Positions 1 to 11,522 of a DNA stretch of 64,000 nt are shown here, one piece after another. The notes below the pieces were generated by a model. It was not told the DNA's origin. It saw only the letters and a list, made by a program, of their open reading frames with translations, and did no database searches. Source of the stretch: Scortum barcoo (Eukaryota; Chordata; Actinopteri; Centrarchiformes; Terapontidae); assembly GCA_023238725.1 (NCBI GenBank), contig CM041536.1:11489271-11553270 (forward strand), read 5' to 3'. A program made the position numbers and the translations under genes. Numbering within the stretch: position 1 is the stretch's first letter; every line of letters begins with the position of its first letter.

Positions 1-126
1 TATTTACAAAACAATCAGGTGTCACAATAAGTTATTTGTGCCACTCAAAAAAACAGTTCCTGTCCATTACAAGACAGAGGGGCACATCACAAGCCTTCTT
101 CCTGCACCAAAAACGTGCCAAACATG

Positions 127-456
127 CCGACAATATTCAGGAAAAAAAACGTTATACATTATTTATTACAAGTCTGTTTTAATTGGCCAATCAAATTAAA
201 AACCGGTGTGTAGTTTGAAGTCCGCACTTTAGACATAAATTGAAACTGAAACTCAGCGAGGCTGCGCTTTTCTGCTACAAAAGTGGCGACAATATAAAAA
301 AAAAAAAAAACGCAAAAAAACGTGTAAATTATTTATCATAAGTCTGTTTCTATTTGGCCTATCAACACAATTTAAGAACTGGTATGTAGAAGTCCGCACT
401 TTTGACACAAGTTGAAACGGAGACTCGGTGACGCTGCGTCTTTTTGCTACGTCATC
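127..456. repeat. Diverged tandem duplication, unit about 160-170 bp
   Basis: Two adjacent copies start near 127 and 285. They share a GCGACAATAT-like start, an A-run followed by ACGT, ATTATTTAT, AAGTCTGTTT, TTGGCC, a GAAGTCCGCACTTT core and a GCTGCG...TGCTAC end, with many substitutions between them. It lies in an intron of ctdspl2. The family is not recognised. Confidence 0.7.
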
Positions 457-525
457 ATAAATCAGACCTGTAATTTGGACGGCACATCTGTCGACTCCAG
501 AGGGTTAAAGAATGATAGTTAGTAC

Positions 526-3500
526 CTGGTATATTACATCTTGAAAGAGCACGGGGAATGTCAGGGCTGCGTCTTCGAGCTCATTCAAACTACAGTGGAC
601 CAGAGTTTCGTCCTGGACAATAGAAAAAAAAGAAAAAAAAACATTTAAGGCAACTTACTTTACTAATATGAGATACACCTCAAGAAACCTTTTACTGCTT
701 ACCAGATCCAACACGAGAGAAAACTCTGGTGTGCTGCGTGTTTTCAAAGGTAACGCTGGTTTACGTGTTAACTGCTCTTCTCTTCTGTCAGCGGAGGCAC
801 GTGCTTGATGAAGAAGTACCTTAAAGCAGAGGAACCGTGAAAAGATTCAGCTGAAGACACAAGCATTGTCCCAACAAAGCGCAACACTTTCACAACAAAG
901 ACAATATATATTTATTAGTCCTGGCAGTTTAAAACATGAGTGAATCCAATGAAATCCAATGATGAAAGTGCAATAGTGTTGTAAACATGGTGTCATCATG
1001 GAGGACTGAGGCTGACAATCCTGTTTTTGTTGCCATCTAGAGGCTGAAAGTTTCACATTGCAGCTCTGTTCAGACACCAACATGCAATGTCACCTTGGAT
1101 TTGACTTCAAGTGGAATGAGACAAAACTTCTGACACAAAAAGTGTATTTTGTCAACATTATTTTAACTTCACTGCTTTTTTCAAAATTATTTCTTCAGAA
1201 ATAAACAGCTTTAATTAATATGTTTTTTTTTTTTTTTTTTATTTTGATCTACTTACGGATCAAAAACTTCCCAGTCCTCGTCATACGAGGTTTCTGCAGG
1301 AGCTGGAGGTAACGTGTTTGGATAACCACCGTCTGGCATGCAACCAGGAACTGATGAAGACAGAGAGATGGAAAAGGAGGTCAAATGTTATGTTCTTGAG
1401 CAATACAGAGTTTTTCTGCAAAAAAAAAGAAAGAAAGAAAAAGAAGCATGTTCCTGAGCTTTACTTTCAATATTCTAAGACAAATGAGTAACACTACAGC
1501 ACGAACTACTGGATGTTTACCCACAATAGTCTGACTTGTTTAGATAATAAGTTTTAAAAATGACTCAACTGAGCATGGGGATGGCAGCACACAACATGTT
1601 GACATGTTGTCACAAATGTCTGAATTAAGTTTTTTCACTTCTGGAGCAGAATATGGAGGTTTACAGTTTCACTCTCACTCTATTGTTACATTTACAGGTT
1701 CCACCAACAGTTTGACAATGACAGACTCAAACTGTGAAGACTAACATGACAGGTTTCAAATGAGCAGCATCCTAATTCTGCTATGGTGAATCCAGACACA
1801 TGGGACCTGTGGCTGAGCGTTCAGACACCTGTGCTTTTACAGAAACATGATTCCACCCTCGCACCTTTTCTGGATATGGAGACTGTTGAAATGAAACTTC
1901 AGAGAATGAGTTTCCAATACATGACAAAGTACTGGTCACATCAGATTGAATGGCTGTAATCTAGCACAGCTATTTTCTGACCTACTGTTAAGAATTATTT
2001 TATTTTTTCTTGTATCATGGGTAAAGTGAGGAAAAACGAGTACTTCATCAAAATTTTAGTCAAAAATATGCTTGGTTAACAGTCATTCTTAATACCAATA
2101 CTAGATAATACAATCATATGTTGAAGGCTGATGAATGTATTCTATTTGAGTAAAAAGCGTCGTGCTGCAAAGAACATTTTGAACTCAGTATTATTTGAAC
2201 ACTGGCCCTTGCTTTACAGGTCCTTCATCTGGACATTTGACATGTTGAACTGAACACTTGGTTCAGGAGGGTTTATCAGAATGTTGCACTCTTCTAGCTC
2301 TTTCTCAGGGTTAGCTTGAGAAAACCACAAAGAAAAACATCCGGTTTAACTGTTTCATATAAAGCTAAATCTACCTTTCTTATCAGCACAGGTTGATCAG
2401 AATGTTGCACTCTTCCAGGTCTTTCTCAGGATTAGCTTGAGAAAACCACAAAGAAAAACATCCGGTTTCAATGTGCACAGGTTAGCCTTTTTAGATAAAC
2501 CACAAAGAAAAACATCCGGTTTCAATGTGCACACCCTTTTTATAACTAAGTCTGCCTTACATCTCAGCACAGACTCGGGGGTTGAGCTTTGACTCTACTC
2601 TTTGCCTGCCAACACGCATGAAATAAACCAGCCTTAACTAAAAATCGACTAATAACCTGATTGATTTCAACTTCATCGGATCAAAGATAAAAGAATCTCC
2701 CCTCCTCGGATTTTTTCCTCTCACGTTACGTCTGCACTTTTTGCTTTGTGTGTAGAATTCATTATGGCACCACATCGTCTGATCTCTGGACTGACGGAGC
2801 AGCTTGGACGAAGCACGCTTGTCTCAAATGTGTTTTTTTCCTTTCTCCTGGCTGGTGTGGAGAAGATAGTGGAGACGGACTTTACCTGCCCTTGTCATTC
2901 TAACCGGCACTACAATGCATTATTTGTGGCTACATTTTTTCTAATTCCTGCCATTATAGTTTATCTGCTCATGCTGATAATCCATAGATGTGACTGTACA
3001 AACCGTCTGACAGCTCTGTACAGCCTTTTTCCTTCCATGGTATGGGTGGTTCTAGTTTTTCTTGATGGCCGATACGTTGTCTGTGCAAATACATCCTGGC
3101 CAGGCACATTTGTCAGTGTTGCCAACAGTGATCTGAAGTGGTGTGCACCAACTAACACCACAGGATCAGAAGAACTCATGGGTTATTCACGCCATGTGCT
3201 TATTTGCTCTCAGGTGAGTAAAGTATCTTTTGTGCAGGCAGAAAATCAGAAACTAATATTTAGACTACGGGCATCAGCTTCACTGTCATGAAACCCATTG
3301 TGTTGATGAGTGTCTTGGTTTTCCTGTCTTACTAAATTCTCTTTCAATTGTTCACGCTTTAGGTATTTGGAATTTTCATCTTCTTAGCCATCGCTCTGTG
3401 TACATATCTGGTATGGTTAAAGAAACATGCAGAAGAACAAGAAGCAACACAGAAACGGGCTTCTGAAGCGATTCAGCTTACATAACTATCAAACAGCGGA

Positions 3501-4005
3501 CAGACAAACTTAGAGGCTGGCGGGGAAATTGAGTTGGAGAGAGACAGAAACACTGCGAAAGAGTAAAGAATGGACTTTTATGCATCTCATGGTGAGGAAC
3601 ACAACTCCACTGGGACAATACTAATGATGCTCTGTGTCTGTTGGATGCATAGGAAAGCAAGTGTTTGCTGGCATGTTATCTTTGACAAAGTGTTTTTGAG
3701 TCAGGCCCGTCTGTCTCTGACTGGCTTGTTTTGGAAATCTTCTGTCCTCTAGTGGCCAAATAATCAGAGGAAATACTGCTTTAAAAACATACATTTTACC
3801 TAGAGAAAGATTTTCTTTTTTATTTTTTTTTTATATATATTTTTTATTCCAATATGTATACAAGGAATGTTTGAACACATATAGTCACGTATAGTATCCA
3901 GCGATTTATATATTTTTTCAGTATGCTTAAGAATAACTAAGAAAACAGACTAATTTCAATAAATGTTTTTGTCAGAAGAGTGTAATATACATATATATAC
4001 ACACA

Positions 4006-4046
<41 letters not shown>

Positions 4047-6958
4047 TTATGTCATGTATTTTGTATTATTGTATCAGCATGGAATTGTAATGGTAAGGCT
4101 CACTGTATTGTGGCAAACTATTTCATTTGCAAAAAAACATGTTAGGATAAAACTTTATCCCTCATTTCAAGATCTGTAATAAAGCTAAATCATTTCAACA
4201 TGCTTGTCTCAGATCATCTGTGATATTCATTTGTGACTAACAATCACTGTAAATGTAGTTACCCATATTTATTCAGTATTTGGAAAAAAAACTGAATATA
4301 TTTTTGTGTATCTGAGAAAATGACAACATTATTATGCAACAAATGATGCATCTAAACCCAAGATAATGTGCAGCAGTTGCAAAATTGAAAACGAATTGGT
4401 GAAAAATGCATTAGAGAGACCCCTGAGCATTGATCGGATAATGCATATGAGTTATTTTCAAACATAGGCAGTCCACACCCTCCAGAAAGTCTCATAAATT
4501 CACAGGTTAACGCACAAGTATTCATGTTTATTCAGTAGTTTAAAGTGTTCAGTGTTACCACAAAAAAAGACTGCTCTTTCAATCTTTAAAATAAAATTGT
4601 GATGTAGTAAGCATGTTAAACTGATATGAGCAATAATAATGAAAGCAGGGGTGTCGCAACTGCCCCAAACATGATTCTACCCACTTTTTCCTGAGCTAGA
4701 CAAACTAAAACTTTGTAAAAACAGTACTTTAGAGAAAGAATAGTTCCCCGTACATGGATCATTAAAAACTATTTTCATGTTTTTATCTCGTAGTGTGAAA
4801 TGAGAAAAATGGCCAATAAAATTGTATTTTTCATATTTTGGTCCATATTTTTAACAGACCATAAACAGTCTCAAGTGATTGCTCAATACTATGGTATGTC
4901 GAATGCTGGTGAACATAGTGTCTTGGGGTGAAAGTCATGGTGCAACAGTGTACATTTCAATGGTGAAGAAAACAAACTAAATTCATTCACATTCATGGCA
5001 TGTTTATAAATGTTGCATGAGCTATCCTTGATCATGCTTATGCCAAGAAAGTTTTCCAAATCACAAGAATGAGGCTGAAGCCTGATGTGAGAGAGGTCGT
5101 ACCTGTTAATGGCGGCATGTCAGTTTCAGTGACAATTTCCCCTTCTTCTATGGTCGTATCAGAGGTAATCTGAAGCCTCTGTTGGATCATCGGGGCAGTG
5201 TGACACGGAGTGATGCCCTCTGTGGATGTGAGAGTGCTGCTTGGCATTTCTTCTGCCTGCTCAATGTCCAGCTGTTTCATAATTTCCTCTGCCTCCATTG
5301 CTTGTCCGGGAGAGTCTGAACCGGGAGTGGCTGAATGCAAGTGACAAGAGTGGTAAGTATAGTTTGATCAGAGCAAAACTCACAAAAAACAACTGAAGTG
5401 ACTTCCAGTTTAAATTCTACTGTATATATATCTATTGTATATATGTTACTATAATACTTTACATTTACAGTTTATATTTTATTTGCATAACTTATATTTT
5501 AAGGTCTTTACTTATTTTATTACTCTAGTTTATTATTTATGGTTTAAATTTTATTTTATTTTATTTGTTTTTTATTTCTAAATTATCTTTTGCTTTTCTT
5601 GTTTCTTGTTTCTTTAGCATTGTTAGGAGAGCCTGGGACTTAAGAATTTCATTACCAATGATTGCTGATGTAATTGTTGTGTAATGACAATAAATTCTTG
5701 AATCTTGAATCTTGATTAGAACTTTTTCAAATCAATCCTAAATAATAGATATTGTTAGACCTAAACATCACAATATTCTTGTGTTTTACCAGTTTTAGTT
5801 GCTGGTGAGAAAAAGTTGAAGACTGGAGAGAAGATGGTTCCAAGCAGGGTGGTGCGCGGTGGGCTGCTCGCTCCCTCGACGGGGACCTCTAGTTTACCAT
5901 TTGGCTTCATGGGTTTACTGTTGCAGGTCACTGTGTCTAAAAAAATGACAACGACCTTAATAACAACCAAAAAACAAAATATCCATCAGCCATTCTCGTA
6001 CAGCACTCGTTACACTCAGTTTTGTATTACCTCTATTTGAACTTTTTCGGCACACTCTGGAGACTGATTTGTTGGAAAGGCCTCTTGTCTGTGGTGTTGA
6101 AGTAATGAGATCGCTATCAGAATTACAATCAATACGACTCCTCTTGGCAGGGATATCCTGCTCCATCTGAGAAAAATAAAAACAAGGACACAAAATCAGT
6201 CAGGGGTACAAGTTGTTCACACTATTTCAACTTTTCACTTGCATTTTAGTCTTTGAATCTAATTAATCTCTGATTTATTATAATGAGAAATACAATTAGC
6301 AGCATTGTAAAAATAAATAAATATGGCAGCATATTTTCATTATAGCAATTAAATCGTGGTAACATTATCTCAAGTCATATTGAAAAGACATTTTCAACAA
6401 ATTAGGTACACCAGTAATATGCGCTATTTTTTTCTGTTAAAAAACATAAACACACATTATGTGGTCTCACAGTTCGCTATTAGTCGTCCATTTATCATTA
6501 AGCATTTACAACAGCTGCCAGAATGAAAACAGAGGAAGTTCACAGAAATGTTTAAAAAGCCCGTAAGAAATAATCTTGGCGTGTTGAGACTTCTAAAAAC
6601 ACTCCTAGTTATTATGTGTGAGTCACTGTTTCCCCATTGTCAGAACAAAATACAGCTGAGGTGCTGCTTTTACTCTGCATAAAATAGAAGTGTGTGTTCC
6701 TACAGTGTATTATTATGTTACAGCAGCAAAAAAAATGTCAAAGAGCAGCTGTGAATCCAGTTATAAGCTCACCTTGACCGCATTTCCACGGATGAATTTC
6801 TTTATAGTGGACAACAGTCCTGTTTCATTCTTCTGCATTTTGCCTCGACCTCTCACCGGGGATGGCTCCACGTCACAGTGTTTCCGTTTGGCCTGGGACG
6901 GATGGGTTCGACAGCCTAAGTTCGGCTGCTGAGGAGCTTTACGCACTCTCAGCCTCAT
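526..6958 (-). CDS. ctdspl2: CTD small phosphatase-like protein 2, 5' coding part (gene runs off the left edge)
   Basis: Coding exons in transcript order: 6773-6958, 6031-6166, 5790-5930, 5103-5330, 1257-1350, 703-819, 526-612. The protein starts MRLRVRKAPQQ and contains NETGLLSTIKKFI, LITSTP, PPRTTLLGTIFSPVFNFFSP, GSDSPGQA, YDEDWEVFDP, STPEFSLVLDL and DETLVHCSLNELED, all matching vertebrate CTDSPL2 in order. The last two form the start of the HAD-type FCP1/SCP phosphatase domain with its DxDxT nucleophile motif (near residues 298-302). The rest of the catalytic domain lies beyond base 1. The family dephosphorylates phosphoserine in nuclear substrates and acts in BMP/SMAD signalling; that is family knowledge. 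All exon phases agree except 703-819, which is 5 bp too long: a tandem five-base repeat at 772-789 puts a stop in frame. Fish carry a and b paralogues and I cannot say which this is. A 5' untranslated exon probably lies at about 8904-9100. Confidence 0.93.
2280..2530 (+). repeat. Triplicated promoter-proximal module upstream of the nested CALHM-like gene
   Basis: The 25-bp string AACCACAAAGAAAAACATCCGGTTT-type module is present at 2323-2347, 2444-2468 and 2498-2522. The first two copies sit in a longer shared block beginning CAGAATGTTGCACTCTTC. Copies 2 and 3 also share a following CAATGTGCAC. Each contains ACCGGATGT on the minus strand, close to an ETS-family binding core. A TATA-like TTTATAAC lies just downstream near 2538, and the ORF starts at 2764. 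Promoter function is inferred from position. Confidence 0.6.
2764..3485 (+). CDS. CALHM/FAM26 family channel-like protein, short form, nested in a ctdspl2 intron
   Basis: Two coding exons, 2764-3213 and 3363-3485, join in phase through a clean donor (CAG|GTGAGT) and acceptor (TTTAG|GTATTT) to give 190 aa. The protein has four hydrophobic segments (about residues 18-36, 53-76, 84-106 and 151-172), as in calcium homeostasis modulator channels. The first extracellular loop carries the family CxC pair (DFTCPC). The third segment leads into LDGRYVVCA, resembling the family's LDGKCFLCA. A second loop cysteine (KWCAP) and two N-glycosylation sequons (NTS, NTT) follow. CALHM proteins are normally about 310-345 aa; here only about 18 residues follow the last membrane segment, so the cytoplasmic helices are missing or lie in unrecognised exons. 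It resembles CALHM6-like proteins most, but I would not fix the symbol. The ATG at 2764 has A at -3 and G at +4. It is transcribed against its host gene. Confidence 0.8.
3998..4044. repeat. (CA)n microsatellite
   Basis: An almost perfect AC dinucleotide run follows an imperfect ATATAC stretch. It lies downstream of the CALHM-like stop codon, possibly in its 3' UTR: AATAAA-type signals occur near 3958 and 4180. Confidence 0.95.
5640..5722 (+). repeat. LINE-like 3' tail fragment
   Basis: The sequence ...GTAATGACAATAAATTCTTGAATCTTGAATCTTG has the form of a fish non-LTR retrotransposon 3' end, finishing in a short tandem repeat. A reverse-orientation copy of the same tail occurs at 21225-21262. 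It lies in a ctdspl2 intron. Confidence 0.55.
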
Positions 6959-8903
6959 TATGCTCCAACGTCACATAGAACATCTGACGAGGGGGCAAAG
7001 AGAAGTCAAGAAACATTTCTTTAGTGATGAAAACAACTCCTGACTCTAAGAAATATAAATATGGTTTTCTACAACCTCTATGTTTTCATCAAACCAGTGT
7101 TATGTATTGTAAGTTGTCCAACTACAAGTAGCTCTGAAATAACTCTACCCGAATGAAACTGTATAAAGTTGGCTGTTTTGATTAAAATTAGGAACTATAT
7201 GATCACATAATAATTAAACAAAATAATGCATCTGACTAGATATTTAATTTAAAACTTTTGCTGCCTCTACATAATTTTTTAACACAGTGATTCTTTTAAA
7301 GTTTAATGTAACTTGTATACAATTAATTTTTTAAGACATCATGTGAACTATGTACACTGTCATATTATAAATTTGCTGCCTTAATTAGTGCGAAACACCT
7401 GTTTACCAAAGTGATAAACAGACTATGAATCACAAATATGAAGAAAATCTGAAAAATAATATACTGCCCAATAGTATTTTTTAACATAACATTAAAGGGC
7501 TGCAACTATCTGTCATTTTTTTCTATCATATGGTTGGTTTGTCTATAAAATGTCAGAAAATGCTGAAACCTAAAGCCTAAAGCTAAAGTGACATACTCAA
7601 ATTTTTTGTTTTGTCCACACTAACACAAAACATGTTCTGTTTATTGTCACAGTGAACTATTGTTGGTGAACGAATAAAGTAAGAGAGACTGTTGCTCAGT
7701 TACCTCAAACATACAGTAAACTTTACAGGTCTGAAGCATGCTGGTGAGACTCTGCGAGTTTTCAGTTCCTGTTTCCCTTATCTTAACAACAACAAACAAA
7801 AATAATAATAATGGATGTTGTCAGCCACTTTATAATCCAAGAACAATTATTTACCTAGTATTTATGGACATTTACAATCATTCCTTATTTCTCTCCAACG
7901 CTAATTTCTGACTGTTTAATCTGATGTAATAGTCATTCAATCACTGGCCCTGTTATCACAGAGGAGTCTTCACTGTTGTCTCAATCAGTTCAATCAACTC
8001 AGAGCGAGTGATAACAACAGCATCAGTCTGAAAGTGAGCATCAGCACATCAAGGATTAAGATCAAGATCATGTGTCTCCCCCTTTGGTTGTCACGGCCAT
8101 TTAACAACATAAATCACAGATAAAGTTCAGAGCACATGTTGTTGTCAGAGCCAGATGTTTCACTGTGTGTCAGTGAAGTGGGCGGTGTACGTGATCAACA
8201 TTTACCGCTATTCGTAAATGCCAGGCCTTTAATGTCATTACATTACACCGGTGTGCTGTGCAACCCCTTTACAGATGTTTATTTGCTCAATTATGCTGCA
8301 TCTTTGTTGTTTTATTGTTTGTATACCAGATCTGGTGGCACTTACAGCATCCCTGACGATCATGATGTAACACCGGACTGTATCAACGCCAACGACGTCA
8401 GCTACTGCTAATGTTAGCCAGCTGTTTACCGTCAAAAACACACAGCTGGTTTGACGGACAGGTGTTGGACAAAACTAAGACTTTGTGTGGCCATGGCTGG
8501 CAATCACCCGCTTAATACACCTGCTCACAGCTTCATTCAATCTTGATTTAACTTAAAACCAGATGCTGTCGAGAGAGGAGGGGGGGGGGGTTAACATCAG
8601 CGGCTAGAGTTAGCTTTCAGGCTAACAACACAACCAACGACCGTGACACGATTGATTCCAGCTCCCTCGGCGACTCTCGCGTGTTTCCCGGTTAATTTAT
8701 ATGTGTTTAATGCGCAAACTATCTGTAATTTCCCCGGTGTGGACAAAGCGACACCGCATCTATCCTGGCTCCGGCTAACATGTCTGTTTCCAGCCATTAG
8801 ACTACGCCCCCTTCTCTTGCTAACGTTAGCAGCTAGCTAGCACCGGGAGACAAACCGTGTTGTTTTTGTTTTTGTTTACATGTTGACGCTGTTTCTCACT
8901 TAC

Positions 8904-9110
8904 TGATGAGCTCTCCTGAAGTCGCCGCGGCGGTGTCAGCTGCCGGTCGCGACCCGTGGCGACCCGCCGGCGGTGGAGGTCAGGCCGCGGCTGGTCGGTA
9001 ATTTTTTTCCCCGGCCCGGCGGAGTGTCGTCGCTCGGCTGCTCGTCAGCGGTCGGCCCTGTTCGCGGACGCCATTTCCCGCCTCATCACAAACACAACGC
9101 TGGTGGTGAG
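8904..9110 (-). promoter_or_regulatory. ctdspl2: GC-rich promoter and probable 5' untranslated exon of ctdspl2
   Basis: This is the most CpG-dense stretch on the left side of the window, with many CG dinucleotides between 8915 and 9090 in otherwise AT-rich sequence. On the minus strand a strong splice donor (CATCA|GTAAGTGAG) lies at 8903-8904. The first coding exon, at 6773-6958, is preceded by an acceptor (CTCGTCAG) about 20 bases upstream of the ATG. An untranslated first exon here, spliced over about 1.9 kb, is the simplest reading. The transcription start itself cannot be placed from sequence. Confidence 0.6.
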
Positions 9111-9122
9111 CAGGAGGATGCG

Positions 9123-9124
<2 letters not shown>

Positions 9125-9174
<50 letters not shown>
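9125..9174. repeat. (CA)n microsatellite, about 25 units
   Basis: This is a pure AC dinucleotide array at the upstream edge of the ctdspl2 CpG-rich promoter. The short ORFs that read through it are artefacts of the repeat. Confidence 0.97.
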
Positions 9175-9176
<2 letters not shown>

Positions 9177-9179
9177 GGA

Positions 9180-11380
9180 GAGGAACCAACGTGGCGGAGA
9201 GGAATCAACAGGAAAATGGCTATAGTGTGTGTATGTGTGTGTGCAGCTGGACTGAGGCTCACTAACACACTTTATCCCTGCTGGTGTTGTTGTGCGATTA
9301 CAAGGAGGCTGTGAACAATGTGCAAACTGATGCTCAGCTGCTTTTCATTTAATCAAGTATGTTGTATTTTTTATTGAGCAACAGTGATGTTTGGCAATTT
9401 AACCATTTTAAGTACTTTTTTGTGGGCAACCTTAGTTTGGTTAATTTAACATTAGGGTAAATGCAGATTGCAGATAACTTGAGGGCAGAGTTTTCTGTTA
9501 GTTTTCAGTCAAATGCAGTCCATACACTTTGAAGCCCTTTTGAAAAATTTTAAAATGCAGCACTGTAATCATGAAGGAGGTGATTGGCCATCTAAATTTA
9601 GAAGGTTTTTGCTGTAGAAGGCTGCAACTTTCTAGTCCAAGCTGTCCAATCTTTTAACAAGAGAAATACATTACTCTAGATCGGCAGTGATTAGGTGATT
9701 AATTGTTTAGTTTTCAAATATTAAATTAATGGCCAAATATTTTTTGATAATCGACTGACCATTTGGAGTCCTTTTTTTTTTTAAAGAAAATGTGTCCAAA
9801 TTAATCTCAAGTGGAAATGTTTTTATGTCACCTTGGACTTTAGAACATTTTTAACCATTTCTTTGACATTTTATTTACCAAAAGCAAAGTGGTTAGTTAA
9901 GAAAAAGATTAAAAGATTAAATGATAATAAAAATCATCATTAGTTGCCCTACACTGCACATTCAGTTGCAGCACCAAAAAAACATGATCAATTATTCATT
10001 CATTAAAACAAATAAAAGGTGGCTGCCTAGAGGGTAATTACTACTGATCTATATTAAAAAAAAAGCAAAAGGCCGGTGTAGTTAATCAGCTTGACCATGC
10101 AAAAACACGTAATTCACTTCCCACAAACTCCTTCTGCTCCATCCTCACAGTAGTGTAAACATGAACATTTACAGCCAATTTAGTAGACTGAACATATTTT
10201 GCAGCCCATGTGAACTCTTGACTGGCATACAAAAAGGACACTGTTCACCACCTGTAGATTGCGCCCTTGTGATAATCAGGGATGTCAGAAAAGAGAACAA
10301 TACTATAACGAAAACAGAGTAAAAATACATCAAATCTAAAACATTCACTATTCCAGTAATGCTACTGGATATAAAATAACAGGAAGTACAACAATTGTAA
10401 AACTATACTAAGAAGAATTTTTCATTTTCAACGGTTTCTGTTTTTACTTCAATAACATAATTACAGTAGGTTTATTTGTTTAAGTCATTTTAATGGTGAC
10501 CTTTTTTAATACAATAATGAAGAAACTCCAACAAGATAGTTATAATTCAGTTAAGCATGGATAGAAAAATAATCAATATGTAAAAAACTCTATTACTGAC
10601 ATTTAAATGTTAGAAAAGCACTTATGGTACTTTGCATGTCAATGGTCAAGCATTTGTATAGATGGCTGCTCATACAAAGTGTTGGTAGCACAAATGGTTA
10701 AAATTATACTGTGAAAACATTTTCACAGAATGGAGGCTTTAGCATTTAAGTTGGATAAAATCCTTACATGATGAGAAACTGCATACATAATAACGGACTT
10801 CCACCAATAATATGAGTTCAGCAAAAGATTATATTTGTATACTGTCATCAGAACATTCTTAATGATCGGTAGACAATGATTACAGCTGGGCATGCAATTA
10901 CATTACCATGTAATTGAACCAAAACTTTACCTGTTCAATTCTTCACTTACAATGACAATTTAAAAAGGGGCTAATTGTTTAAGTGTATTTGATGTAGATG
11001 TGCAACACAGGCCGTTATATTCTGCAGCATAAAGTTGAATAAACTTTGGAAGAGCCTGTCTAACCTTAGTTAGGCAATGGCATCTTGGGTAAAACCTAAT
11101 GGCTCATGAAAGTGCACTGGTACACCAAAAGTTGCAAATAAATAAAATCTCAGACCTGACTTTTGTTCTAGGTTCCATTAAAAAAAATCTCATTGCAGCA
11201 AAACATTCAATGTGCTGCCAGAGTTGGGTTGAGAGTTGAGCTGAGAGTCTGTTCTTAGTGTTTTGTGCAACTCTCATTGCTAAGGGAATAATTTCACTCC
11301 ATGGCAATATCAATGCACCACTTAATGCAGGTTTAGCTAAACGTGAATATCTCAATATTGACATATAGGTAACTTGAATC
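9180..11380. other. Intergenic, between the ctdspl2 promoter and the sqor 3' end
   Basis: The sequence is AT-rich. I see no exon-like sequence, RNA gene or recognisable repeat family. Short ORFs here (for example near 11104-11382 on the minus strand) have no splice context and no familiar sequence. Confidence 0.6.
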
Positions 11381-11389
11381 AAACTTGTT

Positions 11390-11395
11390 TTTATT
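11390..11395 (-). terminator. sqor: Polyadenylation signal candidate for sqor
   Basis: TTTATT on the plus strand reads AATAAA on the minus strand, about 130 bases after the sqor stop codon. It is the first such hexamer downstream of the stop. Confidence 0.5.
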
Positions 11396-11522
11396 TGTCA
11401 TGATGTCTGGCCTATAAATAGCCATCTTTGTCCATCTTTTCAAAGAATGGCAGATTTAATGTGCTACATCTATCCCTTACAGTTTGGGTACTTCAACTCT
11501 TAATTTAATGGATGACGAGGTT

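Noticed and set aside
2746..2763. Longer N-terminus for the CALHM-like protein
   Set aside because: The longer frame would begin with TTG, not ATG; the first true ATG is at 2764 in good context.
8956..9314. Several overlapping ORFs through the CpG-rich region and the (CA)n array
   Set aside because: They are opened by the dinucleotide repeat, have runs of Thr-His or Val-Cys, and no splice or homology support.
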